A stretch of DNA of 64,000 bases from positions 1 through 64,000 of the forward strand of contig QNGE01003314.1 of NCBI GenBank assembly GCA_008508345.1. Direction: 5' to 3'. The notes below the pieces were generated by a model. That model had not been told where the DNA came from, searched no databases, and was given only the letters and a program-made list of their open reading frames with translations. Both the position numbers and the translations under genes were made by a program. Below, one piece after another: positions 11,901 through 26,900 of this stretch. Numbering within the stretch: the first letter of the stretch is position 1; each line of letters begins with the position of its first letter. The DNA comes from Paragonimus westermani (taxonomy: Eukaryota > Platyhelminthes > Trematoda > Plagiorchiida > Troglotrematidae).

Positions 11901-14900
11901 TGAACTATCACTTTACAGAAACCAGATTTCCTTCAATGTTCTTCACTATCAACGGAACAAAATTTGTGCCATATGAGGACAATACACAAGTAGGGGTTTC
12001 TCGAGACCGGATACACCCATTATGCACGGTTGGACAGCGGCTGCAGCACACGATCCACATGAATGAGACATTTAATAACGACCAGATGTACACTTCCGTG
12101 CATGTACTCGTGTTGTAAACGCAAGACGCTTGGCCCGTGAACTTGTTTATTGCATGCATACATATGACCACGAACGCATACACTCAGTTGCATGGCTAAC
12201 GTGCATTCACACACATTGGGTAGCAGTACGTTGTCATTCGCCCTGGTGGCACGTCTGCCATAGTGCGTACACACTAGTCCAATAGTCGCTTCTGGTTCAT
12301 CGTCTTTTTGGCATTCGGATTTGCCCTTTAGTTCCTGAATGCACGGACGACCTTACGCACAAACGAGGCGGCTTGTTATACAACACTGGTTGTATAACAC
12401 CTGACAGAATAAACGAAGTAAGCCATCATTGTTGGTATTCCGAAACCGACGGCTTCCTTCGTCGTTGCTGAATACCGCTCAGTTATACAGAGTAATCATT
12501 TCTCATCCGATCATATTCATCTTATCTTATTCGATCGAAACAAGCAGCAAAATTCATAAGGTCGATCACCAGACATCAATACACCCGGATATCTTTGGTA
12601 GCATTTTAGGCGGAGTATCTGAAATCTACCGAAGTGTAGATGCCTTTAAGTCTGATACTGTCTTATAACAAAACACATCACGGAACGCATCAGCGGTACG
12701 TACAGAACAGTCATCTAATAGATATGGAAACCAGAACAAAAAAATTTACCATGCTTATACCGGAGGATTCGAATGCGATGGTTAACAGTTTTTATCTTGT
12801 TCTTCTTCCACACGCACAGATACTATCAATCAATCGATTAATGGATGTTTTAATCAAGGCGCCTAGACGGCATGTCAAATAGAGTAGTAATCTAAGATGA
12901 TTGATTTTACGCTACAATTAATCCCTAATACGCTTAATACCGGTCGGATCTGATTGAAGCGCCGACGAAGGAAAAGCTCGCAGTCCGAAAGTCTTTGCGA
13001 AAAAGTTAACTACGTCATTATCGTTTTCATCGCCATTTTCAGCCTTGAGCCGTACGCATCGGTACTACGGCTCTAGGTGCCGTCCGTTCTGACGATGAAG
13101 TAGAGGATTAATAAACAAATACAGAACGGAACACAAGAAAGTGAAAAAAAGAAAAAACGGGAACGAGGAGATTTGAAAAAGAGAAAAAAAGTCAACCATA
13201 TAAGCAAGTACAAGCTCATCACTAACTGAGACGCATAGCTATGGTAGAGAGTGTTTTCCACCGGCGATGCGGATGGTCGTGAGTTCCACCAACCAAGGAG
13301 ATAGCATCTATCAACCTTGTACAATGGGACGGTTGAAGCTTTCATATCCTGTGACCTGATCACCACCCAGGCCACCTTGCGGTTTCATCCAACTATCACC
13401 GACCACACTGAACAGTGTGCAGTGTGACAAACGTGTCCACAGCGTACGAGCAAATGGTCTAACCGGCGGAAACTCTACACCTTCACTATCATCATCAAGT
13501 GGAACAAAACTGAACGCACATACGCATCGTAAACTCCGCCTTCAATCGACAAACGGACAACTTTGCGACGCCACAAGTGACAATGGTTCACGAATGCATT
13601 ACGGGCTTTCGTTATACTTGTGAGCACTCTGCCAGTAATATTACAGGGTAACAAGATGAAGCTAATCAAGCAGATGAAATGATCGACAGTCCGCAGCGAT
13701 CTGCCAGCAATAAAAAAGGGGTCAGTACCAACCCAACCCAATAACAACACTTTACACTTCGAAGGTGCAAAGTACATACCATACAGACAAGTCATACCAA
13801 TTAACCAATTCAACATGACCTGTATGCTCACTGTATACTAAATATCAGTCAGCTTACTATCCTGGCAGGAACACTACCTTCAAGTTGTCCAGAGTTCTGA
13901 GACCACCTCCCAGAATATAGTCCACCACATGATTTAGAAAGGAAGGGGGAGATCGAACGTCATTTGAAGTGATGTACTAGATAGCTACTCATAATTTGTC
14001 ATCTTGCATTCACAATGAGCACACAACGAGCTCAATGAACCGACACAAATCATTGGGACTCTTTTGCAACGAAGGTAGTTCTGAAGAGAAGTCGAAAGAT
14101 GCCACGATCGTTGGCTGCATCGTTGTTCTAATGTCCGAGGCGTGCTGAAGATACGAGTGACAAGCCCGTGATCAAGCCAAAAACCTGCATGCTCTTCGCT
14201 TATCTGATTTTCTCTGTGTTTCGAAAGTCGCCAAGTTACGAAACCAGTGGACAACTTGGACGCGATAGGGGTAAGACAATCACCTCCGTGACTGTCGCAC
14301 AATCTACTGGGACTATTTTGAAAATGGAAACGACTGTCGACACACAAAAGTCACGAAGCACCCCTTCGGTCGCATACACAAAGAGGGAGTGCAAGCAGCG
14401 CAGAAGACAATATCACACCAATATCTTTGAAAAGAGCCGAAGAAAACAGGTTCGGATATGAAGCCTTAGGTTGGATTAGTTTAAGCTCCAGGGTCATATC
14501 AGCGTTCGACGGAGGATCGCCGGGAATGCTGAATAGCCAAACAAGCTCTATCTTCCATAGCTGAATCAACCAACCAAGCCAGTCGAACTGCCCACTTGTG
14601 AAGTCGCCGTGACAAACTGTGAATTCACGTGCCGTCTTTTTCACATACAGTCTCACTAACACCTTTATCGGTAGCAGGTGCAGCCAACAATTAGAGAAAA
14701 CAGTACCCAAGCATTTCCTCAATAAAAACGCCTTTTCTAGCCTTTCGATCCGCACGGAGAATTACGCCACACGATCGTTACGCGAACTCCTCGTAAGTTT
14801 GCGTTCCACTTCGTGGTGATCTTTGTCTTATTCGAAATCCGGAAGATCAGTCAGCTTTTGGTCATGAGGTCTGCTGAATAATCAAAAATCCTCTTGGGGA

Positions 14901-17900
14901 AAGTCACCCGAGGTGGTTGAAACGTAGAGTATTAGAATTTGCTCGTAACGTTGTGTTATTCACAATCTGTTTATCAATAATCAAAAATACACTTCTAACG
15001 TATCTGCGGTGCTTCATTGAAACTGACCGTCTCACAGGAGGTCCGCACAGCATCCTCATCAATCAATTTCCGATGGACTACCTTTATAGCGGACACGGAC
15101 AATTGTATAATGTGAATCAGGATGGTTACTCCAAAAGTAACAGTAACCTTTAATAGAATGGCAACACCGATAGCTGGCGGCGATATGATCAAGTTAGGTA
15201 CATAGTTGAGCTACACAAGGTGGTCTACGTGTGATACATTGCAGTTGTTTGTGGTGAAATGCATAACTCGATAGACGGAGTCCATGAGTTACGTAAAACT
15301 GCAATCGTCGGTCGCCGCAGTCAGCGTGCTACGCTACGCACGGACATCGAACATGCCACCTGACCACTTCTGCTCCCAAGTAGAGTGACTAAATTGTGTT
15401 CACATCGTTGGTAAGTACAATGGAGTCTGATTGCTTAGTTAACTCCAGAAGACCAAAGAGGGTACCGGAGAAGGCGTTCTTGAGAGAGAGAGAGAACTAG
15501 TGTCTGTTGGGGCATACACAGCTGTGACAAATAAACAACGGCTTTCTGGTCTGTGTTAACTGACTTTGACCGAAGTGCTAAGTCTGACAACACATGGACG
15601 ATCATCTCTACTGGGATGCAACAGAGTAGCCTCTGCTTTGTCATACAGATCAGTGCAATCCTCACCCAAGTTTGACAACGAGATTCGGTTTCATTGCCAA
15701 TAGAGACCCTGAGAAAAAACTGCTGACCCATTGTAGTAGCAAAGGGCGAACCCAAGTGAAAGGCAATGCTCAGATCGTAAAGGCGCACCTCTGAGATACA
15801 GTGTACATCCAGCCCCAGACCTGAAAGTGCTCGTCAGAGCAGTTTGCTGAACTATTTATTAGGGTGCAAACAATCAAAACACCGATGTTTACCAGTTGAT
15901 CTGGCCTGAAGAGATGAACGTTAGAAGCAGAGAAGGTAAACAGTGAAGATGAGTGGATTGGTGTGTTAGAGTAACAATAACTTTTGATACATCCCCGTTG
16001 TTTATTTCGCGGAAGGTTGCTGATTCAATGGACTACATCTTGAGCCTCTGATTTAAGAATTTGGTCTGCGAGACAGTAAGAGACAAGTTTTTCTTGGAGG
16101 AACCCATCTAGAATTGATGACTGAACAATCTGACTCATTTGGCAGTGACAAGCTTGTTTAGCTCGAGGGCACGGCGAATAAGACAGTGCTGTCTGATTTT
16201 GATCACTGCTGGGCACAGTGGGTGTATTCGAAACGATATCAAGATGTTGAATCAAACCGACAATATTTTGACCGTACTCAATGGTACGTCGGCAGTCACG
16301 GTTGACCATTGGGCGATCGGAGTGCTCTATAATTTGGGGGTATCGTTCCTTCCTTAATCGAAAGATAACAGTGTCGCAACTGTAAAACAGTTCTGTTTTT
16401 GGATCGTGCCTCACTATCTGCGCACTCCTGCGTGGTCAGCAGTGTGGCACACAGCCCTGTGAGCGCATCTGCTTTCCATCTGACTGCTCTCCTTTGGCCA
16501 GGTTGTATCTGGAATGACAGAAATCTTAGTCAGAATAGCCCTCCGAATTGATGCAGTCCACAAAGCTAACCGCCTCCTTAAGGCACTAGAACAGGTCGAT
16601 GCAGACAATGGGACGAATAGTGAGTTTGTTTGCTGGACAAACAAGCCATCCGTATCCATGCCCTAAAATAAAGTTTGACTCGCATATCCAAAAACTTGAT
16701 TTACCACTGGCACTGTCGAATGAAGGTACGAACTTAGGATGTCATCACCTTAGGGTATCAACATTCAATCACCATCATAAAACTCGAATAAACTTGGACA
16801 CAGGAAAACGGATAGACTGTTGCTTTTGTCAACTACCGGCAACCTTCTCTGTTGGAGCCTATCATGAGACTTCTATACTTTTTCAGATTTCTGGCAATCA
16901 GATGTTTTTTTGATAACCAGCAAAGCCATTTTGTTCCTTGAGGTGACCGGTATTTAACTGCTGCCGCTGCTGTGCTCGTGAAAGTGATCAACATACGAAT
17001 GATGCAGCACAGGTTTCGAAAGCTGCCCAATTCAGTTCCAAACGGGCACAGAAAAATAACCTCAACAGCATGGTGAAGGCTTCATTATAAACCTGACCTG
17101 ACCTGAAAGAAGACTTATCCAATCGTTGTGGGTGTACATGGATGGTTGCAACATTCGAATCTTTAATTGCTCTGATTCAAACAAAAGTATAACATTTAGA
17201 CTCTGTTTAACCAAAAAACAGTTGCGAGTGGTAGCCGCCTTAAATGCATGGTTTTCTTTATGAAAACTGCCAAACCACAAGCTCTTTTTCACTGTTTTGG
17301 TTAACAATCATATGCGAGAAAATTCCGTTTTCATTTTCAGCATCAGATAGATTAGTAGTGATAACGAAGACATCAGTTGGTTATAGGATTCTCAGTTCAA
17401 ACTCTGGCCACACTGGGTTGATGTTCGGGTAGCTTGACGACATGACAATGTACATTTTGCATTGCAGAATTTGATGGCTGCATTATTTTTAAATTTGACG
17501 TGTTACGTCACAAATGGTTTCAGAACGCTGTCCGAGTTTTCAGCTTCCGAAGAAAACGATGGAAATACAAACAAGAATTCGCGATTCCGAATATGGGTCA
17601 ATTTCGATGAACTATCTACTACTCTCGTATGCTAGTGAATGGAAACTATAATCGAACACTTACCATTTATGCACTGGTTAATGCAAACGGTGTGAACCAT
17701 CAGGATGTTAAGAGTGTGATGAACAAGTTTCTCACCTGGCGTTCCGTTGATTCAAGCGTGCTCATGCGAGCAATCTGTTGATCTCTGGGGAGTTCGGACC
17801 AACGTGCGCCATCATCGCGTAAATCCTGTAGTTCCCGGATTTTCTTCAGACCATCTAATGCCTCTTCGAGCAAAAACGACATATCGTTGATAATCCGATT

Positions 17901-20900
17901 TGTGAATTTGATGAAGTTTTGTTCATCCGAACTGGCATGGGTGAATTAGATGAAGTGTGTAGGGTGAACAGCTAATGTCAATCAACGGTATGGAGAGATA
18001 TAAAACAATGGTTGAACAGATGCATAAGACTTTATGAGAGTCGTGTGCTACGGGGTCTATTTTCTGTGCGAACGATGCAACCCTTGCAAATATTAATAGT
18101 TCCTAAACTGGTGCCGCTAGAAAAAGATTGAACAGTGTTTACTGAGACCCAGCAACTCAGTGTCAGTTTGGTTACCAGTTTAATTTCAGATTACCGGATC
18201 ATTACGAGAAGTACACTTTAAAAAAACAAAGTGAACACAGTCACACCTTGCAATATTCAATTTCTCCTGGAAATGAGGTGATATCATTTCCCATTGGTGT
18301 CTCGAAACATCCGTAATTTGAAAAAAGGCGGTTAGAGCATGAAAACGAACCAATTGTATCACATTTCTAAGGCGATGGTGTCCCGCTAAGGCCTGCAAGT
18401 TGCTGCGTCGTTTGGCCAGTTTGAGATGCAACACTGCTCGTTAACTTGTGAAAATATCTTTTCTCAATGGGTGCTCTTAAAGAACAAACCGAAGGTGACC
18501 AACAATAACCTCATATTGAGTTAACCTAGTTCACCCAAACTTCGCTGTATCTCATGAGATGGAGGTCGACAGCTGGTTGCCTTTCTTAGACACCCGCACC
18601 ACCAGACGTCAGGGCAGAGCGCCGGAACGATCTGTTTATAGAAAACCAAACATGGATCAGTAAATGTGTGCGATTGGTTAACTTCGCACCGATTGGCCGC
18701 AAACAGGGAGTACTGAGAACGTCACCTCACAGGGCAAGAAACATGCATAGCAGATCAACTGCAGGAGGAAGAGAGATTAAACAAGGGGACGCTGGTAGAA
18801 TAACAGTTACTGTCGAGAAAAAAAAATCAATACCCAAAGTAAGAAGAAAGCATGAGGTGGCAAGCTGCAGTGTGGAGAAAATGAACACATTTCTGCGAAT
18901 ACAACTAACAACTTGAGTCAAACAGATATTGTCGTTGCACCATACCTACCCAGGTGCCCATTTGCGTATTCTGTTCGATATTAGGGTGTTGGTCCTACAC
19001 AACAGTGTCACACATTCAACCGATCCATCTGCCTCTAAAATAATATACCTGTTCAGTTACAGTTGCAATGACGTCTAGATAGGGAGAATAGAGCAGTGAT
19101 TGAATAAACGTATGGCAAAGCCCGTTCCTAAGTGGCCATTAAATATGTCGAAAAGCGACCGGTTGACTGTAGTAAACTCGGAGAACTCTGCACTGTCAGT
19201 CGTCCAACACACTGTGACAACCGATCACTGTGTCGATCCGGTCAAATCATCCAAGATATCGTTACAAGATACTAATCCGAAAAACGGATAGCGAACGGTG
19301 AAACAGCAACAGTCAGAAAACATCGGCACGGAAGACGCCAGCGCAATTAATCGCCTTGTCATGGAACTGAGTCCACCGTTGGTGCGTGGAAGGTTGAAAC
19401 CATTTGAATGCTCCGTTCCATTGTTACTACTAAGTACAACCTGTATAAAAGTGGTAGGTATTACGTGAACGACTTATGAGAGCAAATCAAAATTCTAACG
19501 TCTCGCAAAATACATTGCCTATATTTTGACAAGAGATATTGTAACAAACGTGGACGCTTGCAAAATCGGCTGAATGACCTCATACTTTCAACCATTGCAG
19601 GGTTTGGGTAAGTGAACATACCCTGCAACATTAAACTGTTTCGGTGCTCCGATCACTATAATCTCAATTACAAACCAGCGGCACAAGCTCTGGTGTAATT
19701 AACCGATATCTACTACACGGAACGATTTTCGGCCACACTAAGAGTCTATTGATTTACTGCGTCGCCCATTGACACTTCGGAAGTCAAAGTGATGTCATGC
19801 TGCCCACTTGAAGAGCGCTTCGACTGCCTTGAGCAAGAAATAAGGGTTCATGACAGCTCTGGGGATCAATGGGTGCCGCAAACGCTTTAGTAAACTTTAC
19901 AGCGAATTGAAACCTAAAAGCAGTAAGAATGATGAGGGAACCAAGAAATGAGTTATTTTACAAAAAACGTTGCGGACAAACCGAAAAATGGACTCTTCAG
20001 GGAAATGGAATTAAAAAGCTGCCAAATTGTGCATCACTAATCAGACGCATAGGTTACTTGTGCGTACAATTAAGGGGATTAACCTACTGATGCCAAATCC
20101 GACTGCGGACACAAAATCTCACGTAATTGCGGAGAAAGTTGTGTGGACAGAACCGATAGATCATTGATAACAAGAATGAAGGAACACATACCCATATTGG
20201 TACACAAACATGTCACACTCAGGCACTGTAGTTACAGAGAATCATAAGTCCCAAGCCTCATCGATAGGACGATATGTCTTGTCAACTGGCCACAAGGTGG
20301 TGTTGACCTCAGCTTTCAACACTAAAGAGCACCACCGCAACCCACGGTTATTAAAAGTTGCCGGGGCCGTCGCAATAAACCGATTCAAACCTGTGTTGTG
20401 AACCTTAGGCTACTGTGGACCTATGCTGTAGTGAGTGTTGTTCAGGTCACGTTGTTTGATGTCTGTTTTGTTCATCTCTTTGCAATCAGTGCAGACGTTA
20501 GACTGAAAGTTGCTTTATTATGGGCGAGCCAGTACGAAATATTAACATCTACCAGTGTTCGTCTCCCAACTGTTTTGTTCAAATTACTGAAAGGATATCT
20601 ACTTCAAATATGGAGTGAACAGGCAGTGTGATCTATGTAAACAGTGAACACGACAGTGTGGTTCGGAATGTGAGGAGATGATCATCGACGGTTTCAAAGC
20701 GGAATCACATAGTAAGCAAAGCTGTTCATTGTTGGGAGAAAATGTGACAAGACGATTACCACTTGAGGCATCAGATAGGAATCAGAAATTATGGCCGAAC
20801 ACCGGAACTCGAGGCTATCTATCTATGAGCAAAACGAAATCACCGTCGGACTACGGAACGTACATATCTGTATTGAGATCGGTTGTATTCTAGAGAGTAG

Positions 20901-23900
20901 AAATCCGGTTAATACGTACGAAAAATGTCATGCGTTTACGAATGTATGAGTATCGACAGACGGCAACACTGAATATGTTAAGCGCGTGCACGAGCCAGTT
21001 TTGTTGAATTTAGGCGTTGGATATCTGATGGGTAGAAAGACAGTGAGTCAATAGCACAGCATACAAGCGTTTAGAAGTGTAGGTAACTCAGCTATGCAAT
21101 GTGTATGGTTATTATTTATAGCTGCCTAAGAAGTGATTTTTGAAGCAAATGGACAGAGCAAGGCCCTACAAGGCAGTATCCAGTTCTGTAAAGTAACGCG
21201 TGTTCTTCGATTGCTTTCGGTATGACAGCTAAAAGCAAAGGGAAGCCAAGTGACGTGTAAAGGTGAGAGATGTGAAAAACTGAGCGTTTAAGAGAAAACC
21301 ACGCAGACCGAAACCAAAACGTCCACACAAAATGGTTATCGATCATCCCGTGAGGGGTACACAACAATAGCACACTGCCACAATGATCTGTGGAGCTAGT
21401 CGTGGACTGCTGCTCGAACACAGCTGTTTCTGGAAAAAAGCCCTTTCGAACAATGCAAAAAAAGAAAGGGGCCTGAAAAAAACATTCATCAAACCGTTAG
21501 CCAAGAATATGACTGACGGATATTTGTAACGAACCACTTCGAATGGATTTGGATGTTGTATCATACTTTATTTCAACTGTACTCATTGTTGCTCAAAGCG
21601 AGCAATTAGCTAGAAAATATCAACAGAAGAGCGATATATATGTAAACAAGGTGTACTCACGCTGCTTCATGAATAAACAAGCTTTTGAGGAATCCTTCAC
21701 GCCACCACGTGATGAATATAGTAGCAATATTGTACCGAATTGAAAACTTGTCATAGAACTCGTTAGTTGCACCGGTCGATTCTACCTGAATATAGAATCG
21801 GATCAGCGAACTGATCAGATGTGTCGTGGCCAATGGATGCAATTTGACTGAATTGTGAAAATCATTTGGGCGACCACTGACTGCCGGATCGCAGAAGAAC
21901 AGAACCTGATTGAAGTGAGATGGAAAGAGAAAATGAGTGGGGTATAGATGAGTCACACAGCACAGCAGAAATTGGCAAAGAACATCATTCGGTAAATAGA
22001 TAAGACAACTACTGGTGTGTGAGATAATATTAAATTCAATTCACCAACAGGTAATAACGCACAGACGAATTTCTCGGCGTTATCAGTTTGGGCACAGAAA
22101 ACAGTCTGAATCAGCGAAAAGCGCACAAAAAAAACAGACATGAAGTAGAGAATACGTTCGCTTCAACAGTTTCACTCCAGTAAGCCAATATTGAAGCCCT
22201 ATTGGATGACTGCCTGGAGGAGGGCTAATATTTGATACCAACGATAAATTACGGGTCAAAATGAATTTTTGTGAGAAAGAATTCATACAGAGCAGCTACT
22301 CGATACAAGTAATTTGGAAAACGATGCAACCGGCTGAGCAAAGACTTACGTCACCTTGAGTAAATAAAGTGTTTTAATGATCGACCTTTCAAAGAAGATG
22401 TCGTGGGCAGAGCAATTTAAAAGGCGGTTCGGGTCTGACTTGCAGCTTGATTACGTGAGTATTTTTATTGAGTCCTGGTTAACATGCCGCTGGTAAAAGG
22501 CAAATTGCAAGCAACATGTATATGCACTTGCCAAGTATTTACATTAGTCGTGCTACAGAACGAGGGGCCAGTGGAATGCGTAAATATCGTGCGACGTGGA
22601 TGAATACTAGTGTGATTGTCGTCTATCTGATCAACTCTGATCATTCTGTTTGTAAGAACCAGCATCTACCCAGTAATAGAGGACTAGCTCAAGGAAAATG
22701 ACTTTTTGAATGTCGATCATCATTGAGACCACTAGCATTCACAGAACATCCGCGATCATTGTGTCCAGAAGAAATTAGTACAGATACTCAAACTGGTCTG
22801 GCCTACAGTTTATCAAACTAATCGGCAAATAATGAAAAGTGTATTAGATGATAAAAAGAGGAAAGCGGACGACATTAGGCTACTAAAGCTGATTCGGAAA
22901 ACGGGATAACACCCTCGGTAAACTAATAAATTTGGTGTCCTAGACAGGGTGATTTAAGTGTTTAGCATGAACTATCGTATTACTACACGTAGGGACACAG
23001 CATTAACAAAGAATCAGCTCGCATGTGTATTGTTGGAACTAACAAGTTTAACATTTCGAGAAACATAGTGAACTCAACAAACACAGTTGAATACGTTAAG
23101 AGGGCGTCAAGCCGATCACATAGAACGCCACAGACCCTATGCAAAGCCAGGGTTAAATGGAGAAACAGTAGCCAGTGAACAGTATAGAGTATGAGCCTAG
23201 GGAATGAAGGCACTGGTGTAACATTTCGGGCCATTTCGATATACCGGCATCCCAAGTGGACAAGGTATTCAACTGTGGCTTAGATACGATGTTATTCAGA
23301 AGTGTTGAGGCTGTTTACGACCCTACCAACTGTAATATTCACATATTTATCAAGCCAACCTTGCAGGCAGTTTGGCAGTACATGTTCCACTAACTTACTA
23401 AGAGATGGTCAAAGTTTCGAACAATGTATACACTGAAATGATCGCCTAACATGTGACTAAGAGCGATAGATTTCTTCAATCCTGAAATATGGTGGTGGTT
23501 GGACGCGCACTATAACTTGGTTGTTACAACAATCGATGAAAAGCGAGTTCAGTACGAACTATTACAAGTTGGAGGTGGTTGTATTTGAAGTATGAATGTA
23601 CTTCCCTCATGTGTGTGTGTGTGTGTGACGTGGAACCTAGGTACATATATACACAAAAGGAGATAGATGTACTTGATGATAGGTCCGTCTTCAGATGGAG
23701 AGTGAAACAAATGTATGCATTCCACAGATTTCAAGCGTATAGTTATAACCATTTTGTCACTTAAATGAGGCATCCATTGGCAGTCCATCCTCCATTTTCG
23801 GCTAGTGAAACTATGAAGGAGAGAACAGGACGAGCAAAAGCAAAGCCACAAAAGACAACGGTACAGACAAAGAGTATCTACGATCGAAGCAAAGCTACAA

Positions 23901-26900
23901 TGGCAAAGGAATCATAGTAAAACTGACCTCGACAAATTTAGCAACCAGATAGGGATTGCGAACAAAGTGAGCATGACAAATCACAAACAGAACCAGGCTG
24001 ACCAGTGTGGTTTGCGAACTCGGATCAATGAGGATGGTCTTGGATGGAAAATGCCTGTGACAAATAGAAAAAACAAACGCCATGTCGTTTATAACGAACG
24101 TGAAAAGAGAACAAAAGCTTCAATAAGTGTAGAGTTAAGGTATTTTGTTACAACATGCGATCAGGGATTGAAAACGGCGTCAGCATTACAGGCGCATACC
24201 GATTATGAAAACAGTGGAGCGAAAGCAAAGCTTTGATAGTGATCACTGAAAAAAACGGGACCAGCTGTTGACTCCTGTACACTTTGAGAGAAGGTTGACT
24301 GCCGAACTTCGGAGAAGCGTCTTCGTTACGACGAAGGTATGGAGTGAACATAGAAAGATTCTGGACTGTTGCGATTTCCCGTGGTATAAATATTGGGACT
24401 TAACGGAAAGCGAGGTATCAACTCGGCTGCAGGATTTGCTAGAAACATCAGAAACAGCACTGAACATCTACATTCCTGCAACAATCGCTCCATAACCTAT
24501 CCTAATATGACCATAACATTGTGTATAGTTTATTCACGGTTGCGACATAGCCACTGTAAGAGTTTACGACAGCAAGTGCACAAGGACAAAACTGAAACTA
24601 GTATGAAATAACGACGTATGTGGGTGAAAAGCAAAAGATACTTTCCAGCTAGCCGATCTAACCTCTTTGTTCATGGGTTCAATGTTGTTTTTAACGCGGA
24701 CCTGATTAATGAGAGGCGGGATCAGATGCGACAACACCAAATATCTGCCTTGAGGTTGAGTAATCACGTTTTAACCGTTTCAAATGTCTACATCCAGACT
24801 CAGACGAAATAGGCTCCCGTATAACTTAACAAATGGCATAGGTTGATCGCCGTCGTCATTTGCACCCACTGAAAGTTTAACAAACCACCCTAAATATGTG
24901 ATGGCTAATCATAGGGATACTCAGCAATTAATCGTGATTAACCTGAGAATAATAAATGTAAGTTCGATTCTTCCTTTTTTTAATCGTACACCGAGATAGA
25001 CTGATACAAAGTTATGCTAGCCATTTGGCTGTAGACAATCCCAGTAAGAGAATATTCACGTGACATACGGAGTGTCCAAAATCCAACCATGGACACAAAA
25101 CTTTGGTTGCCCATTCAAAACACAGTGAAGGAGAATACAAACCTTAATGACGAATTCCTCATTCTACAGGATGGTAACCGATGTGATCAGGTCGAACAGG
25201 ATTATAAACCATGCAGGTAGGTTACAGTATTGAAGCCCACGATCAGCAGAGCGAATAAGTATCGTTTACAAACCATGTTTGATAATAGGCTGGACTGGAA
25301 CACTTGAATATATCGGGAGATGCATGGGTTGTGGAAGAATCATTTTTGAATCAATGTTGTCCCCGAACAAATTTGAAGAACGCATGGGACGTCATGTAAA
25401 ATACAGGATTAAATGTCATTTCGTTCTCTCGTTTCAATTATGCGCGCAGAATGAAGTACAGACAGTTGGACATGTAGGTGTTTACGGACAAAACGTTAAG
25501 GTGTTCAATTATCACCCAGTTATGTGGTCGAATAGTGGTAAATGAAGATTGAGGGAAAAAAGTTGTAAGACATGCGTAAGATCGAAAAAAACGACAAGAA
25601 CAGTAAGAACACTCGATCTATATAAAGTATTGTCAAAACAACCTGTTCCGAAACAATGGCATAACAATCAGGGTGAAATTTTTCCGGTTGGTTAACAATA
25701 CATTTTGGTTTGAAGTAACTAAAACGTACCTCAAAGTAAACACCAGAAAGTTTGCAATATCCTCCAGAAACCATTCTGGCATGAAAGCAAACAACGGGGG
25801 TGCTTGAGTACTACTCGATAGGCCAGTCAGTCTAAAAAACACATAGGAAATAAATGTAATGATGAAACCGAGTGAACGGGATGTCGATAACAGTTGCTGA
25901 CTGATTTTACATACATCTGAAACCGAGTGATTCATAAGTGTGACAAAGTTTGACCATTTGATTGGTATGTAAGTAGTGGACACGGCATGAACTGATGCAT
26001 GTTGAGCACAGCCAAATGATAATCATGTGATGGACTCCGTGAACTAACACTTGAAGAAAAAGCTGAGAGTCGCTGAGAGAAGCATGGTTCAATGATAAAG
26101 AAGGAAAAAATCTCGGACAAACCGGAATATAGCGCGGCAGTGAGAAGCAGACCACAGATGGTGACCTCATTAACAAGCTAAAATCAACTGAAGTTCTCTA
26201 ACATGGTAACGAAAGTAAACATCAGTAGTGAAATCACCTGTGAACAGTCGGTTTAGAGTAAAGCAGACCTCTCCATAATTGTCAATTTTGAGGAATGCAA
26301 ATCGGTAAAACACCGGCAACCTAAAATCCACGAAAACGCATCATTCTCAGATATAGGGCGAATAATTTTTCATCGCCTAAATGCTGCTCAAGCATGACAA
26401 GAAAACCGGTTGGCTTATTGTGCATATCACAGTGGTACGCAAAGACCAAAGCGTGAAACTATAAGTCAAACGGAAGCATGAGTGCTGATTGCCAGCTAGA
26501 CAGAGAGATGTCCAGACTATTGACATTCTCTGTAAGAAACAAGGATACCTGTTTTTGACAAACTTGCCGCACTTCCACTAGTAAGGCGTTAGAACTAGCA
26601 CTAATCAATGGTTCCTCATTTTTTTAAACATTCAGATGTCTTGCTGAATGCAATCTCTTTGTTTCCTGAAATCTCAGGAAAATCGGATACTACTGTAAAA
26701 CAGCAATCGATGTCTTCAGTGACATTCCGTAAACACCTGAGCTCACGTGCTCATGCAGCAGCCGACGAAATCACCAGTCAAATTATATGCCAACAGTGTA
26801 AACGTCCGAGATCCACGTTACTGAATAAGGGAGGCAATGAATGAACACAAACGGGCTGGGGCTACACAATGCATTACACGTTGCAGATTTGGCGTTTGCG

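Larger units (their letters stand above)
9891..17735 (-). other. UBE4B: UBE4B intron between exons i and j (7.8 kb)
   Basis: This intron contains one copy of an 860-bp unclassified repeat (10399-11255), a perfect 10-bp inverted repeat (12375-12398) and a decayed RTE LINE (13200-15850). Open stretches at 16025-16414 and 16414-16659 on the minus strand were not identified. Confidence 0.75.

Noticed and set aside
18186..18434. Minus-strand 82-codon frame with acceptor-like and donor-like ends, considered as an extra UBE4B exon
   Set aside because: Its phases do not match exon h (ends in phase 2) or exon i (needs one base), and the h-i junction already joins in frame at the expected protein position.
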